Source of the DNA: Pelagicoccus sp. SDUM812005
GTDB lineage: Bacteria > Verrucomicrobiota > Verrucomicrobiia > Opitutales > Opitutaceae
Length of the DNA stretch: 64,000 nucleotides
NCBI RefSeq assembly: GCF_031127875.1
Contig: NZ_JARXIA010000024.1
Coordinates: forward strand, 1 to 64,000
Direction of reading: 5' to 3'
The stretch's first letter is position 1. The number at the start of each line of letters is the position of its first letter. Of the stretch, positions 28,949 to 38,579 are shown in pieces. The notes below the pieces were generated by a model. That model saw only the letters and a list, made by a program, of their open reading frames with translations, did not search any database and was not told the origin of the DNA. The translations under genes and the position numbers were made by a program.

Positions 28949-31900
28949 TCAGTTCGATCCGCGCCAAACCTGAGATCTCACGCTCAAGACAAGCGGCCCC
29001 GCCCCTTCGACCGGCTCCAGCTCGAAACGATAAACTCCAGATTCCAAGGCAACCGAGACCGCAGCGTCCTTATCGTGCAGGACCTTATCCTGGGAATCGC
29101 GCAAAACCAGGACCTCCGCTTGCGATGAAACATCGTTCGCACGCCAGTCCCCATTAGCTCCGACCTGCGTTTCGCTTCCGTTCTCAGCAAGAGCAAAAAC
29201 ACGGATCCGAGTGTCTCGGATTCCCATGCCTAAGCTGGCGCCTTCGCCCCAACAAAGAACCAGGGCCGGCTCTTCCACCTCGATTTCGACCTCCACGGAA
29301 AGCGTTTCGCCCTCTTGCAGGTCCGCATGGAAATCAGCGCCCAACAACGGCCCGACCCCTGCCATTCCGATACGATCGGAAGCAAGCACCCCTTGCTCTT
29401 CTCGACTCGGAAAAACCAGGTAAACCCCATCCTCTTCCTTGTAGCTCTCATCGTCGAAGCCAAAAATGCCCCGAACCCGTAAAGGCATGCCTTCCGAATC
29501 GAAACGCGTCAAGGTACTCGCCTCCCCATTGCGCAGCGTCGCCACGTGGCGGATCTCCTTTATCAACCCCGAGAAGCCGGAGTTCGCATGCCTCTGGTTA
29601 TGGGCGCGCAAAAAGGCCTCGACTCCCACCCGCGCGCCTAACGTGCGACCGATGAAATCGTCCGCCGCAACATGGATACCTCCATAGAGACGCGACACCC
29701 CTGCCTGGTCAGCGGCATCGTAGTAGGTCGCCCATTGAAGCGTTACATCGTCGCTTGGACCGTATTCAAATTCCAAGAACTCGCCCTTGGGAAAATGAAA
29801 CTCTCCCATTCCCCCCGGAAAGAACGGGCTCCCCGTCAAAAGCGTCATGACCTCTGCCCCCGTCCGGCTAAAGGTGCTATGCCCCGAAACATAAGCCGCA
29901 AACGCTGGAGTCACAAAGGTCCCGCGCTGATAGGGAAACCAATCCTCTGCAAGGATCCATTCAACTCCACCGAAATCGTTGCGCGAATCTTCCGGCTCAC
30001 CAGCCCATGCAAAAACCGCGATCTTGCCAAGGTCATCCGCCAGATGCGCATGCCGCTCCCCCTCCGCGGAACTGGCTTCCGTAACGACCTCAATCAATCC
30101 GGGCTCCAGCACGATCCCTTGCGGATGGTAGGACAAGCCATCCGGATCCGAAGACTGCCCCAGTCCCGCCAAGGCGCGGATCATGGAGATCGGCCGCGAG
30201 TAGTCGTATTGAGCCTTCAAAGTCCATGCCGCAACCGCTGCGTCGTGCATCCCGCCATTGAGAGCGAGATAAGCCCGTACATCCCACTCGAGCTCCGACA
30301 ATTCCTCGCCCTTCCCCATGTAACGACGCTCGAAACCTTCCATTTCCGTCACTTCGTTGTGCAGGGTATTCCAATGCCCCGGAGGCGTTTCAGAAGCCGG
30401 ACCATCAGCCCAGTACTCGGCTAAGATTCGTCCATAATCCGCCAGCTTCACCCAGTTCGCTTCATAGGCCTCGTTCGTCGCCGGATTAACAGCTCGCCCC
30501 ACTCCATCGTTGCTAGCCAAGGGATTGTTCAAACGCGTCCCAGGCGAAATATCGATGAGCGTATCGTCAGACGGGTCCAGATAAGAAGAGTATCGCAAAA
30601 CCTCCACCGCAGCTGCGACGAATTCGTCATGCGTGTCCGTTCCCCACAAGGGCGGCGGCCCCGGATCGAAGGCGATCGTATTCGCAGAAGTCTTACGCAT
30701 CGCAAAGGTCTCAACCTCCCGCCAACTCACACCTAAAAAACTCTGCACCAAGGTTCCGAGAGGTATCCCATTCTGGGATACGGCATAGTCAAAGGCGAGC
30801 GGTTGCCAACGATTGATGTCCACCATCTGAGTACCCGGCAAATCGAGGACGAGCGGATCGTTCACCGCCTCGTAACCATTCGTATCCGCGTAGTCGTTCA
30901 GTTCATTGGCCCCATCGTCGAAGTTTTCGTCCAAAACGCCCTTGCCGATTCGATTTCCAACTGCCGCAGCGCTCATGCCTTCCAAAGACAAGTTATCAGG
31001 GTCGTACCCCAGCCGTTCCATCAACCACCTAAACCCGAACAAAGATCGCTCTGCGCCTGGACTATCCTTGTATCGCTGATTCAGTACGGTAAACGCCGCA
31101 TGGCTAATGGCCTCCCGCTGAGCGGCCAGACGCTCTCCTCCCCAATGCTCCGGCAAGACGTCCTCGCGGTGAAACATGGGTTTCGCGTTCGTCCAAGCCT
31201 CTTCCTCATAAGCCCAAAAAGCATCCCACATCGCCGCGGAAACATGGTACAGGTTTCGCCCATGCTTCGTCGGATTCGGAAAATCCTTGCGGATCGCATC
31301 GAGCATAAACTCGTTCCAGACTCGAGCGACAGAGCGCCCATCAAGATCCAGGTCCAAGTCCACGACTGCCGCTGAGCTGTAAACGCTGCCCTGGCTGTTG
31401 GTGACCTTCGCTCGGTATTCGCCAGCGTCATACGGCGTCAGTTTCTTAACGTGGAATTCAAAGCCATGCCCACCAGGAATCGCTTCTCCATCCTTCTCCC
31501 ACGTCACTACCGGAGCAGGATCCCCGCTCGCCTCAACTGCTATCCTCAACGCGTCACCCACGTAAAAGCGTCCCCCCACTGGATCGCGTTCCACCTTAGG
31601 GATTCCGAGAGCAACGACTGGCTCGAGGATTTCGAGCACCTGATTGACCGCCACATTCTCCAAGGTCTGCCTCGTACCGGACGGCCAAGTCACTTCGATC
31701 GAATCCACCTTGCTCGCTCCCCCCAGCCCAAAATGCAAATAGGGCTCACGCTGTCCGAGGTAAGCGTTGCTGGGATTGTAGAGCTGCGTCTGTATTCGTT
31801 CACCTGCGGCAACCTTCACAATACAACCATATCCATCCCGATTCGAAGAAGTCCCCTCGAACGAGATCCTCAGATAATTATTTCCGTTACCCGAAGCATC

Positions 31901-33208
31901 GTTTCGGTACAGGATCGGATGATCCCCGGAATTCGTTATAAAGAGATCTTCGTCACCATCCTCTTCGTAATCAAAAACGACTACAGCCTTCCCCAACTTT
32001 CGATCAACCAAACCTGCAGCAACCGTTCTATTGAAAAAACGACCATCGGATTGGTTAATAAAAAGAGTGGTCGGATCGTCGACGGCGTCGACATATGGGT
32101 TCGTAAGCGGATTTAGCCCGGCAGAGACAATGGATCCATTGGTAACGACGAGATCCGAATCACCATCGTTGTCGTACTCAAAAAACGAGGTTCCCCACCC
32201 CCAACCGGTTCGCGATACGCCAGCCTCAGCAGCTACTTCCCTAAACGTTCGATTTCCTAGATACTTATAAAGTTTATTCCCTGTGTGCGTTCCGTCCCGA
32301 TTGATCGAGAATTGATCGAGAATGGAGCTAACGAAAACATCGAGCTTTCCGTCTTGGTCATAATCGACGATCGCGACCCCCATACCATTTTCATCCAAAC
32401 CCATGTTAGACTCATCGGTCGATTCCGTAAACGTCCCGTCTCCATTGTTCCAATACATCTTACTTGTGCCAAAATCCGACACAAGCACGAGGTCAGGCCA
32501 CCCGTCCCCATCCAAGTCACCCCATCCACTGGCAAACCCAAAGTGCATGCTCCCCTTGCCTGGTTGCGTAAGGCCTGCTTGCTCAGTGACATTTTCGAAA
32601 TGCGCAGGCTGGTCCGCACCCCTGTTTCGTAGGAGTACAGAGTGCTTATCGTTATCATCGTTGCTGCGCACACCCCATTCAGAAACATACACGTCCAGAT
32701 AGCCATCGAGATCGAAGTCTACAATGCCCACGCTGTATCCCCGGTGCGGCTCTAGCGTCGTTTCTACGGCAGCTCCTCGAACAACGGCTTCTTCCGCAAA
32801 TACCCCGGTGCCGTCATTGATAAATAGATAAAATCGGTTCCCCAGTCTCGGAGATACAAACAGATCCGCGTCACCATCATTGTCGAAGTCCCCCGAGCCA
32901 AAACCACCCACGTTCAGTATGTTTCCTAGGCCGCGGGAAGCCCCTTCCTCGGTAAATGTCCCATTGCCCTTGTTCACAAAAAGCAAGGGAGTCTTTTCGT
33001 CCCTAGCCACCAAAATATCCGTGAACCCATCGCCATTTACATCGACTGCCGCTGCCCCGCCGTGCTTGGTACTCTTCGAATCTGCTTGTACGTAATCGAG
33101 GCCAGATCCGAGCGTACGATCGCTAAACTCAGCCATCGCCCAATTCGGGGACAGGAGGAGGTATCCTAAAAGGACAAAAAACGAATAAAGTAAGAAGAAA
33201 CGGTTCAT
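28949..33208 (-). CDS. Exported FG-GAP / ASPIC-UnbV / Ig / vanadium-haloperoxidase-like fusion
   Basis: 1419 residues from the ATG at 33208 (MNRFFLLYSFFVLLGYLLL, signal peptide). Residues 30-435 carry seven calcium-loop motifs (DVNGDGFTD, DFDNDGDAD, DFDLDGYLD, DLDGDGWPD, DYDQDGKLD, EYDNDGDSD, DYEEDGDED) of an FG-GAP propeller. An ASPIC/UnbV module follows ('AYLGQREPYLHFGLGG'), then an Ig-like domain (535-620). Residues 620-1215 form a PAP2/vanadium-haloperoxidase fold with all three anion-binding motifs intact: K998-x6-R1005-P, S1108-G-H1110 and S-R1173-x5-H1179-x3-D. A beta-rich tail ends it. Catalysis could be halide oxidation or phosphate ester hydrolysis. It follows a TonB receptor gene on the same strand after 90 bases. 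Confidence 0.85.
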   Translation of the reverse strand: MNRFFLLYSFFVLLGYLLLSPNWAMAEFSDRTLGSGLDYVQADSKSTKHGGAAAVDVNGDGFTDILVARDEKTPLLFVNKGNGTFTEEGASRGLGNILNVGGFGSGDFDNDGDADLFVSPRLGNRFYLFINDGTGVFAEEAVVRGAAVETTLEPHRGYSVGIVDFDLDGYLDVYVSEWGVRSNDDNDKHSVLLRNRGADQPAHFENVTEQAGLTQPGKGSMHFGFASGWGDLDGDGWPDLVLVSDFGTSKMYWNNGDGTFTESTDESNMGLDENGMGVAIVDYDQDGKLDVFVSSILDQFSINRDGTHTGNKLYKYLGNRTFREVAAEAGVSRTGWGWGTSFFEYDNDGDSDLVVTNGSIVSAGLNPLTNPYVDAVDDPTTLFINQSDGRFFNRTVAAGLVDRKLGKAVVVFDYEEDGDEDLFITNSGDHPILYRNDASGNGNNYLRISFEGTSSNRDGYGCIVKVAAGERIQTQLYNPSNAYLGQREPYLHFGLGGASKVDSIEVTWPSGTRQTLENVAVNQVLEILEPVVALGIPKVERDPVGGRFYVGDALRIAVEASGDPAPVVTWEKDGEAIPGGHGFEFHVKKLTPYDAGEYRAKVTNSQGSVYSSAAVVDLDLDLDGRSVARVWNEFMLDAIRKDFPNPTKHGRNLYHVSAAMWDAFWAYEEEAWTNAKPMFHREDVLPEHWGGERLAAQREAISHAAFTVLNQRYKDSPGAERSLFGFRWLMERLGYDPDNLSLEGMSAAAVGNRIGKGVLDENFDDGANELNDYADTNGYEAVNDPLVLDLPGTQMVDINRWQPLAFDYAVSQNGIPLGTLVQSFLGVSWREVETFAMRKTSANTIAFDPGPPPLWGTDTHDEFVAAAVEVLRYSSYLDPSDDTLIDISPGTRLNNPLASNDGVGRAVNPATNEAYEANWVKLADYGRILAEYWADGPASETPPGHWNTLHNEVTEMEGFERRYMGKGEELSELEWDVRAYLALNGGMHDAAVAAWTLKAQYDYSRPISMIRALAGLGQSSDPDGLSYHPQGIVLEPGLIEVVTEASSAEGERHAHLADDLGKIAVFAWAGEPEDSRNDFGGVEWILAEDWFPYQRGTFVTPAFAAYVSGHSTFSRTGAEVMTLLTGSPFFPGGMGEFHFPKGEFLEFEYGPSDDVTLQWATYYDAADQAGVSRLYGGIHVAADDFIGRTLGARVGVEAFLRAHNQRHANSGFSGLIKEIRHVATLRNGEASTLTRFDSEGMPLRVRGIFGFDDESYKEEDGVYLVFPSREEQGVLASDRIGMAGVGPLLGADFHADLQEGETLSVEVEIEVEEPALVLCWGEGASLGMGIRDTRIRVFALAENGSETQVGANGDWRANDVSSQAEVLVLRDSQDKVLHDKDAAVSVALESGVYRFELEPVEGAGPLVLSVRSQVWRGSN

Positions 33209-33240
33209 GGCGCTAGGCCGAAGCAGACTTTCCAAAACGA

Positions 33241-33267
33241 TAAAACGGCGCCCGTTAAGGCGCCGTT
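33241..33267 (-). terminator. Terminator between the TonB receptor and the haloperoxidase-like gene
   Basis: On the minus strand, AACGGCGC (33267-33260) pairs with GCGCCGTT (33251-33244) around an 8-base loop and ends in TTTTA. It is placed 32 bases after the receptor stop and 33 bases before the next start, so it may be a partial terminator within an operon. Confidence 0.78.
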
Positions 33268-33298
33268 AGATAAAACAATACTACTAATCGCTCAAGTT

Positions 33299-36200
33299 CT
33301 AGAACGAGAAGGTATTAGCAAGCACCCAGGTCCTTTGCGGAGCGATACGAGATGTCGCGGCCGAACCGTCTACGCTAACAGTGACCGGGATCAGCTCCTT
33401 GTCCGCTGTCACGTTGCTTACGTTGAGCTGGATCTTCCAGTCGACGCTGTCGGAAAGCTTGACCGTGTAGTTAGCCCAAAGGTCGAGCGACGTCTGGGAT
33501 GGTCCCATGTAGGGGTTGCTGATGTCGTACAATTCGTCGCCGATTTCGAGTCCGAACTCCTCGATCGCTTCGGTAGCTGTCGTGCCGGGGTACCCGATTG
33601 CAACCTCGTCCTGCCAACGAATCGCGCCACCGACATTGAGTCCCGCCAAGCGGCCCTCGCGGAAGCTGTAGTTGGTGATCAAGTTTGCTCTCCATTCGCG
33701 AAGCTCGGGAACCTGCGATCGATTAATAAGAACCCCTGCAAGATAGTTTGCATAGAACTCGCTTCCGTACTTGTAACGAAGGGTCTCCGGATCCGACGAC
33801 TCACCGTTATACAGCTTCAAGTCGCCATAGGGGCCCTTGTACAGTTCCCAGCGCTCTTTCACGTAATTCGCGTAGGAGCTTGCAATATTGAAGCGTTGGG
33901 CATTGATCTTAGCCGCATTGAACATGATGTTCCAGTTGTCCGTCGGCTGGTAGAAAAGCTCAATCTCAGTACCTTTGGATACGAAATCACTGGTAACGGC
34001 GAAACTTGCCGGCTCACCTGCCCATGCATTGGCTTGGTCCGGGCCACCCCAAGTGTCATCGCCTGTAAGCGCGTCCCAATTCTGTCCCCAGAATTCTTCG
34101 ATCGCCTTACTGGGGCGATTAGCCGGATCGAACACAGCGGCGAGCGCTGCCTCTTGGCGATTGTAGGCAGCCTGAACTGCAGCCGCCTGGGCCTCGGGTG
34201 ATAGACCTGCCCGATCTTGCGCCCAACTGGTACCGTCAAACTCGCCGGGGTTCGGCTCGTAGCGGAGAACCTCAATCTCAGGATTGATCAAAGGATTCGT
34301 TGTCGCGTCGAATGGAGCAGTCGGATCCATCAAAGCGTAGTTTTCGGTGAAGCCATGGACGCCTTTTTGCGTTTGCAAACCACCCCAACGAACCAAGCCC
34401 TCTCCAAATCCAATCATGTAGGAATTTCCAAACGAGGAGTCAGACAAGGTAGCGTTCTTAACGTTCGTTTCGTACCGGTTGATCTTGAGGTGCAACCGGC
34501 TGTCCGCAGATGCGATAGTGAGGCCGAACTCTTCGGTATCGCCAATCTGGTTGGGTACCGCAACACCGTCGATGCCACGACGGCTCGCATCGGGCGAGAA
34601 ATTCTCCGAGTTCGCATAGGACAAGCTCAGCTTCGTACCTCCCAAAGCGTCGGATACGGACTGAGGAGCATGCCAAACCAGACTCATGGTCGAGGTGGTT
34701 TCGCTTACCGAATTGAAGGTCGCTCCATTGGTGCTGTTAGCTGCATCCGAAGCGCTTGTCGGCAGGTCCCAGTTGTTAGCGTACGGTAGCACTGACCCCG
34801 CTCGCGATCCCGCCGGAGCAGAGCCGGCGTTCAGCGCATCAGAGGAATCCTTACGCACTGCGAACATGGGGACAAGGGTATCGTTGAACAACCAGCTTTG
34901 CCAGATGAGGGCAGACGACTCAATATCATCCCTCGACTTCGTGGCGCGCTTGTAGAGCTCCGCCAAATCCCCGTTATCATAGCTGATAATAGAGAAGGGA
35001 GTGTTCACTCCTGCGCTTGTCTCAATCGTCAGCTGCGTATCATGCGGAACAAGACGATGCTGGATCGGAGGAATGTACGCGCCTGATGCAGAACTCCTTC
35101 CCGACAGGTCACCGCTCAAGTAGACTACGTTCGACAAATAGCGGGCCGCGCCGTCGATCGATCCTGTGCCAATACCGTCGGCTACACTACGAACCCAAGT
35201 CGTATCCAGCTTGTTGATCTCTTGCTTTGAATAGAGACCCGTAAACAGGTGGCGACCGAGGAATCCTAGAGATTCATTGCCAGAATCCCGGAAATCGTAT
35301 TCATAGAATCCGGTTACGCGGAAAGAATCTCTATCAGTGCTATCGTTGTGGTTGTTTTGAGTTTCACCACCCGCAATCGCTCTTCCCGCATTCGGATTAA
35401 TGCCGCCATCTGGATAATGCGATACGATATCAACCGAGATAGACTGTCCCCAATTATCCATGATATTCACCTGGCCATCCGTATAGTCCTGGTTATCGAA
35501 ACCAACTTCCAGGCCGAGAGCATCGTCCATCCAAGTGTGCGAATAGGTGATATTATAAGCCTCCCACTCCTGCCACTCACGCTTGTTGTCGCCATCAAGC
35601 ATGTTATTATAGAAGTCAAAGATGGTCGGATCCGAAAGCGTTTTGCTCTTATAACCCCCGATACTCGAGTACGGAAGCCCCACCTTCGCAGCAGCATCGC
35701 TCGCGTCGTCAATTCCGAGATAATTAACTCCGTCCACCGCTGCCATCTTGTAGTAAGAGGGCGTTCCCGCTCCATCGTAGAAAGCAACTGGCCCATTGAA
35801 GATACGGCCGAGGACTTCATTGCCGATGTATTGGCTTCCTGGCTCTCCCGAATTGGCGAATGCCATGAGCTCCGGAGAGGTGAAGGTCTGCTTAGCGAGA
35901 CCCGTATTAGCAGAATTAAACCAAGGAGTTATACGGTCAATCGGCGGCAATACGCGCGGCCGGTTCGCCATGATATCTCCCTCTTCGTAGTTGGCTGTGA
36001 ACCTGCCACGAGAGGAATCCGCGCTCAAGAACTCGGGAGCCCACTGAGCGGACAAGTAGATACGGCTATTTTCTTCGAACGCTTGTTTTTGGCGGAAGCC
36101 CTTTTCGGACTCGAGGGCCGCAAAACGCACCGCCAACTGATCCTCGATCAGAACATGGTTCAAATCAACCGTAGCGCGCCAAGTTCCGTCATTGCCGAAA

Positions 36201-36811
36201 TCGATACCAACGGAACCTTCATTTGCGAAATTCGCTGTTTTTAGTCCGGCATTGATAACGCCCGCTGGACTCCCCAAACCAAAGAGAACGGAGTTCGGAC
36301 CGCGCTGAATATCGATGCGATTAACGTTGAAAGAATCCCAAGGAATATCCGTAGCGTAGAAGCCGCGCGTGCTATCCGCAGCAGCCAAGCCACGCACACG
36401 ATTCGCGGCGCTAGGATTCTTGCGTTGGCTATCAGTATCGACGCGCCCACCGTCTCCACCTCCCGCGAAATTACCAGCGGAACCACCCACCTCCGTGCCG
36501 AGGGTGTAAAGTAGCAGCGACTCGTTGTCAGTAGATCCGGTATCCTCAAGAAACTCCTCAGTCACAACAGAGATCGCTGTCCCAATGTCCTTAAGGTCAG
36601 TTCGGATACGAGTACCGGCAAGCGTCGAAGTCGCCCGGTATCCCGATTCCTCTCCACCTTGAACGGTGAAGGGCGAAAGGTTATAAACATCCTCATCCTC
36701 TTCTTGGGCGGAAACAAGAGGAGCAACTAGAAGTGCCGCGCCCAAAGCGATTGCTCCGGATGCAGATCTAGGACGTGCATATCTGCTTATTAGTTTGATC
36801 GATTTATTCAT
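33299..36811 (-). CDS. TonB-dependent outer-membrane receptor
   Basis: 1170 residues from the ATG at 36811 (MNKSIKLISRYARPRS). A signal peptide ends near VSAQ, and a TonB-box-like stretch 'VYNLSPFTVQ' follows, a form common in Verrucomicrobiota. The plug domain is at about 45-200 ('ISVVTEEFLEDTG', 'DIQRGPNSVLFGLGSPAGVINA' in pieces), and the rest is a 22-strand barrel ending in a terminal aromatic, 'WVLANTFSF'. It imports a large or scarce ligand using TonB energy. The neighbour, a haloperoxidase-like fusion, suggests the two handle the same exogenous compound, but the substrate cannot be read from sequence. Confidence 0.93.
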   Translation of the reverse strand: MNKSIKLISRYARPRSASGAIALGAALLVAPLVSAQEEDEDVYNLSPFTVQGGEESGYRATSTLAGTRIRTDLKDIGTAISVVTEEFLEDTGSTDNESLLLYTLGTEVGGSAGNFAGGGDGGRVDTDSQRKNPSAANRVRGLAAADSTRGFYATDIPWDSFNVNRIDIQRGPNSVLFGLGSPAGVINAGLKTANFANEGSVGIDFGNDGTWRATVDLNHVLIEDQLAVRFAALESEKGFRQKQAFEENSRIYLSAQWAPEFLSADSSRGRFTANYEEGDIMANRPRVLPPIDRITPWFNSANTGLAKQTFTSPELMAFANSGEPGSQYIGNEVLGRIFNGPVAFYDGAGTPSYYKMAAVDGVNYLGIDDASDAAAKVGLPYSSIGGYKSKTLSDPTIFDFYNNMLDGDNKREWQEWEAYNITYSHTWMDDALGLEVGFDNQDYTDGQVNIMDNWGQSISVDIVSHYPDGGINPNAGRAIAGGETQNNHNDSTDRDSFRVTGFYEYDFRDSGNESLGFLGRHLFTGLYSKQEINKLDTTWVRSVADGIGTGSIDGAARYLSNVVYLSGDLSGRSSASGAYIPPIQHRLVPHDTQLTIETSAGVNTPFSIISYDNGDLAELYKRATKSRDDIESSALIWQSWLFNDTLVPMFAVRKDSSDALNAGSAPAGSRAGSVLPYANNWDLPTSASDAANSTNGATFNSVSETTSTMSLVWHAPQSVSDALGGTKLSLSYANSENFSPDASRRGIDGVAVPNQIGDTEEFGLTIASADSRLHLKINRYETNVKNATLSDSSFGNSYMIGFGEGLVRWGGLQTQKGVHGFTENYALMDPTAPFDATTNPLINPEIEVLRYEPNPGEFDGTSWAQDRAGLSPEAQAAAVQAAYNRQEAALAAVFDPANRPSKAIEEFWGQNWDALTGDDTWGGPDQANAWAGEPASFAVTSDFVSKGTEIELFYQPTDNWNIMFNAAKINAQRFNIASSYANYVKERWELYKGPYGDLKLYNGESSDPETLRYKYGSEFYANYLAGVLINRSQVPELREWRANLITNYSFREGRLAGLNVGGAIRWQDEVAIGYPGTTATEAIEEFGLEIGDELYDISNPYMGPSQTSLDLWANYTVKLSDSVDWKIQLNVSNVTADKELIPVTVSVDGSAATSRIAPQRTWVLANTFSF

Positions 36812-36819
36812 AGGGTAGT

Positions 36820-36835
36820 GTGAATCTAGATTCAC
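36820..36835. promoter_or_regulatory. Perfect 16-bp palindrome just upstream of the TonB receptor start
   Basis: GTGAATCTAGATTCAC is fully self-complementary and lies 8-24 bases before the receptor ATG at 36811, where the ribosome would bind. It could be an operator for a dimeric regulator or a 5' hairpin limiting translation. No Shine-Dalgarno sequence is visible in the remaining gap. Confidence 0.55.
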
Positions 36836-37188
36836 CATTAGGGTTGTGGTCTGCCAGCCCTCCTCGAGGGCCTGCAAATTATATGAATTGCAACAAGGGA
36901 TTCCGTAATTGAATTGTCGCTACAAACGAAAGAGTTGGGGTCGCCTGGAAAATTCGATCGGGCAAACGATCTCGATACGATGGGAGTCAAATGGATTTAT
37001 GGGGGATTTCAGAGGAGAACCCTAGTCCCCTGCCATACCCTTCACATTTTTTTCATTAGTAACACTACGACTGAACTTAGGCTCGGAATCCCTCTAAAAC
37101 GGTTCTCCTTCACCTGAATCGAAGTACCTCTCGACTCTCCTCGCAACTTGCTCTTGCCCGATCTATAAGGCATGGCAACAGTACCCAA
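36836..37188. other. 353-base divergent promoter region between the TonB receptor and modA
   Basis: No credible gene. On the minus strand a TATAAT followed by TTG occurs at about 36878-36890, upstream of the receptor and a plausible -10 element, though no good -35 is at the right distance. No ModE-type operator could be recognised near modA. Confidence 0.4.
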
Positions 37189-37902
37189 ATGTACCGCATC
37201 CTTCTCGCCCTCTTCGCCGCATGGGCTCTCTGCTCGCCCCTTCTAGGGAAGAGCTCGCTGAGGATCGCCGTCGCCTCGAACTTCCATCCAACCCTCGTCC
37301 AAATCGCCGCCGCTTACCAAGAAAGCCATCCGGACACCGAACTCACCCTCATCCCCGGATCCAGCGGCAAACTTTACGCCCAGATCGCCAACGGGGCCAC
37401 CTTCGACGCCTTCTTCTCGGCCGACTCGGAACGCCCCCAGAAGCTCGAAAACGCTGGGATCGCCCTCGCCGACACCCGCTTCACCTTCGCCCTCGGCATC
37501 CTCGCCTTCTGGCAACCGGGATCCCCTGCCGCCGACCTTTCCAAAACCCAAACCCTCGCCCTCGCCAACCCCAAGCTAGCCCCCTTCGGCCTCGCCGCCA
37601 CGCAAGCCCGCGACTCCCTCCCCTTTCCCCCGCACCGCAGCGTCACCGCCTCCAGCGTCTCCCAAGCCTTCACCTTCGCCCAAAGCGGCGCTGCCGATTC
37701 CGCCTTCGTATCCTACTCCCAACTACGCCAGCTCGAGATTCCTGCAGCCGAATACATCTTGATCGATCCCGAACGCTACGCCCCTATCGAACAGCAAGCC
37801 ATCGCCTTAAAAGCGAGCCACCAGCTACTCGAGTTCCTCGCCTACTGCCAAAGCCCCGAAGCGCAAGCCACCATCGCCGCAGCCGGCTACCGAGTCCCAT
37901 GA
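37189..37902 (+). CDS. modA: Molybdate ABC transporter substrate-binding protein
   Basis: 237 residues with a signal peptide (1-21, ending near LLGKS). The ModA fold is visible as 'LRIAVASNFHPTLVQIAAAYQ', 'LTLIPGSSGKLYAQIANGATFDAFFSAD' in pieces, 'YSQLRQLEIPAAEYILI' and 'CQSPEAQATIAAAGY'. Ser residues in 'ASN' and 'GSSG' are the usual oxyanion ligands. It binds molybdate or tungstate in the periplasm and delivers it to ModBC. Its TGA overlaps the modB ATG. Confidence 0.93.
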   Translation: MYRILLALFAAWALCSPLLGKSSLRIAVASNFHPTLVQIAAAYQESHPDTELTLIPGSSGKLYAQIANGATFDAFFSADSERPQKLENAGIALADTRFTFALGILAFWQPGSPAADLSKTQTLALANPKLAPFGLAATQARDSLPFPPHRSVTASSVSQAFTFAQSGAADSAFVSYSQLRQLEIPAAEYILIDPERYAPIEQQAIALKASHQLLEFLAYCQSPEAQATIAAAGYRVP

Positions 37903-38579
37903 ACGTATCCGATATCTGGATTCCCCTCGCCCTCACCCTGAAGCTGGCCGCCGTCACCACCGTCCTGCTCCTGCTGCTCTGCGCCCCTCTGGCCTGGTGG
38001 CTAGCCCACACCCGCTCCCGCGTCCGCCCCCTTTTCGAGGCTGTCCTCTCCCTGCCCATCGTGCTCCCGCCCAGCGTCCTCGGCTTCTACCTGCTCGTCG
38101 CCCTTTCCCCCACCGGCCCCATCGGCAAACTCTCAGAAGCCCTAGGCGGCCCAGCCCTCGTCTTTTCCTTCACCGGACTCGTCATCGGTTCCCTCATCTA
38201 CTCCCTGCCCTTCGTCGCCCAGCCCCTGCAAAACGCCTTCTCCGCCCTCCCCCGAGATCAGCTCGAAGCAGCCAGCACCCTCGGAGCCTCCCCCGTCGAC
38301 CGCTTCTTCAGCATCGCCCTCCCGCAAGCCAAGCGCGGCATCCTCTCCGCCGCCGTGCTCGGCTTCGCCCACACCCTTGGCGAATTCGGGGTCGTGCTCA
38401 TGATCGGCGGCAGCATCCCGGGCGAAACCCGCACCCTCTCCATCGCTATCTACGAAAGCGTGGAAATGCTCGACTACGGCCAAGCCCATCTCCTCGCCGG
38501 CACCGTCCTGCTGATCAGCTTCCTGCTGCTCGTATTCATCTACACCCTCAACCGGGCCAGCAGCCCCTTCAAGCGATGA
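37899..38579 (+). CDS. modB: Molybdate ABC transporter permease
   Basis: 226 residues starting at the ATG that overlaps the modA stop (ATGA at 37899-37902). Five or six membrane helices; the cytoplasmic coupling (EAA) loop reads 'EAASTLGASPVDRFFSIALPQAKRGI' in pieces, followed by 'GFAHTLGEFGVVLMIGGSIPGETRTL', the hallmark of ModB. It forms the membrane channel with ModC. The same ATGA coupling joins it to modC, so the three subunits are translated together. Confidence 0.95.
   Translation: MNVSDIWIPLALTLKLAAVTTVLLLLLCAPLAWWLAHTRSRVRPLFEAVLSLPIVLPPSVLGFYLLVALSPTGPIGKLSEALGGPALVFSFTGLVIGSLIYSLPFVAQPLQNAFSALPRDQLEAASTLGASPVDRFFSIALPQAKRGILSAAVLGFAHTLGEFGVVLMIGGSIPGETRTLSIAIYESVEMLDYGQAHLLAGTVLLISFLLLVFIYTLNRASSPFKR

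Noticed and set aside
36914-37117. 67-codon plus-strand frame upstream of modA
   Set aside because: No conserved pattern, in the divergent promoter region; not called as a gene.
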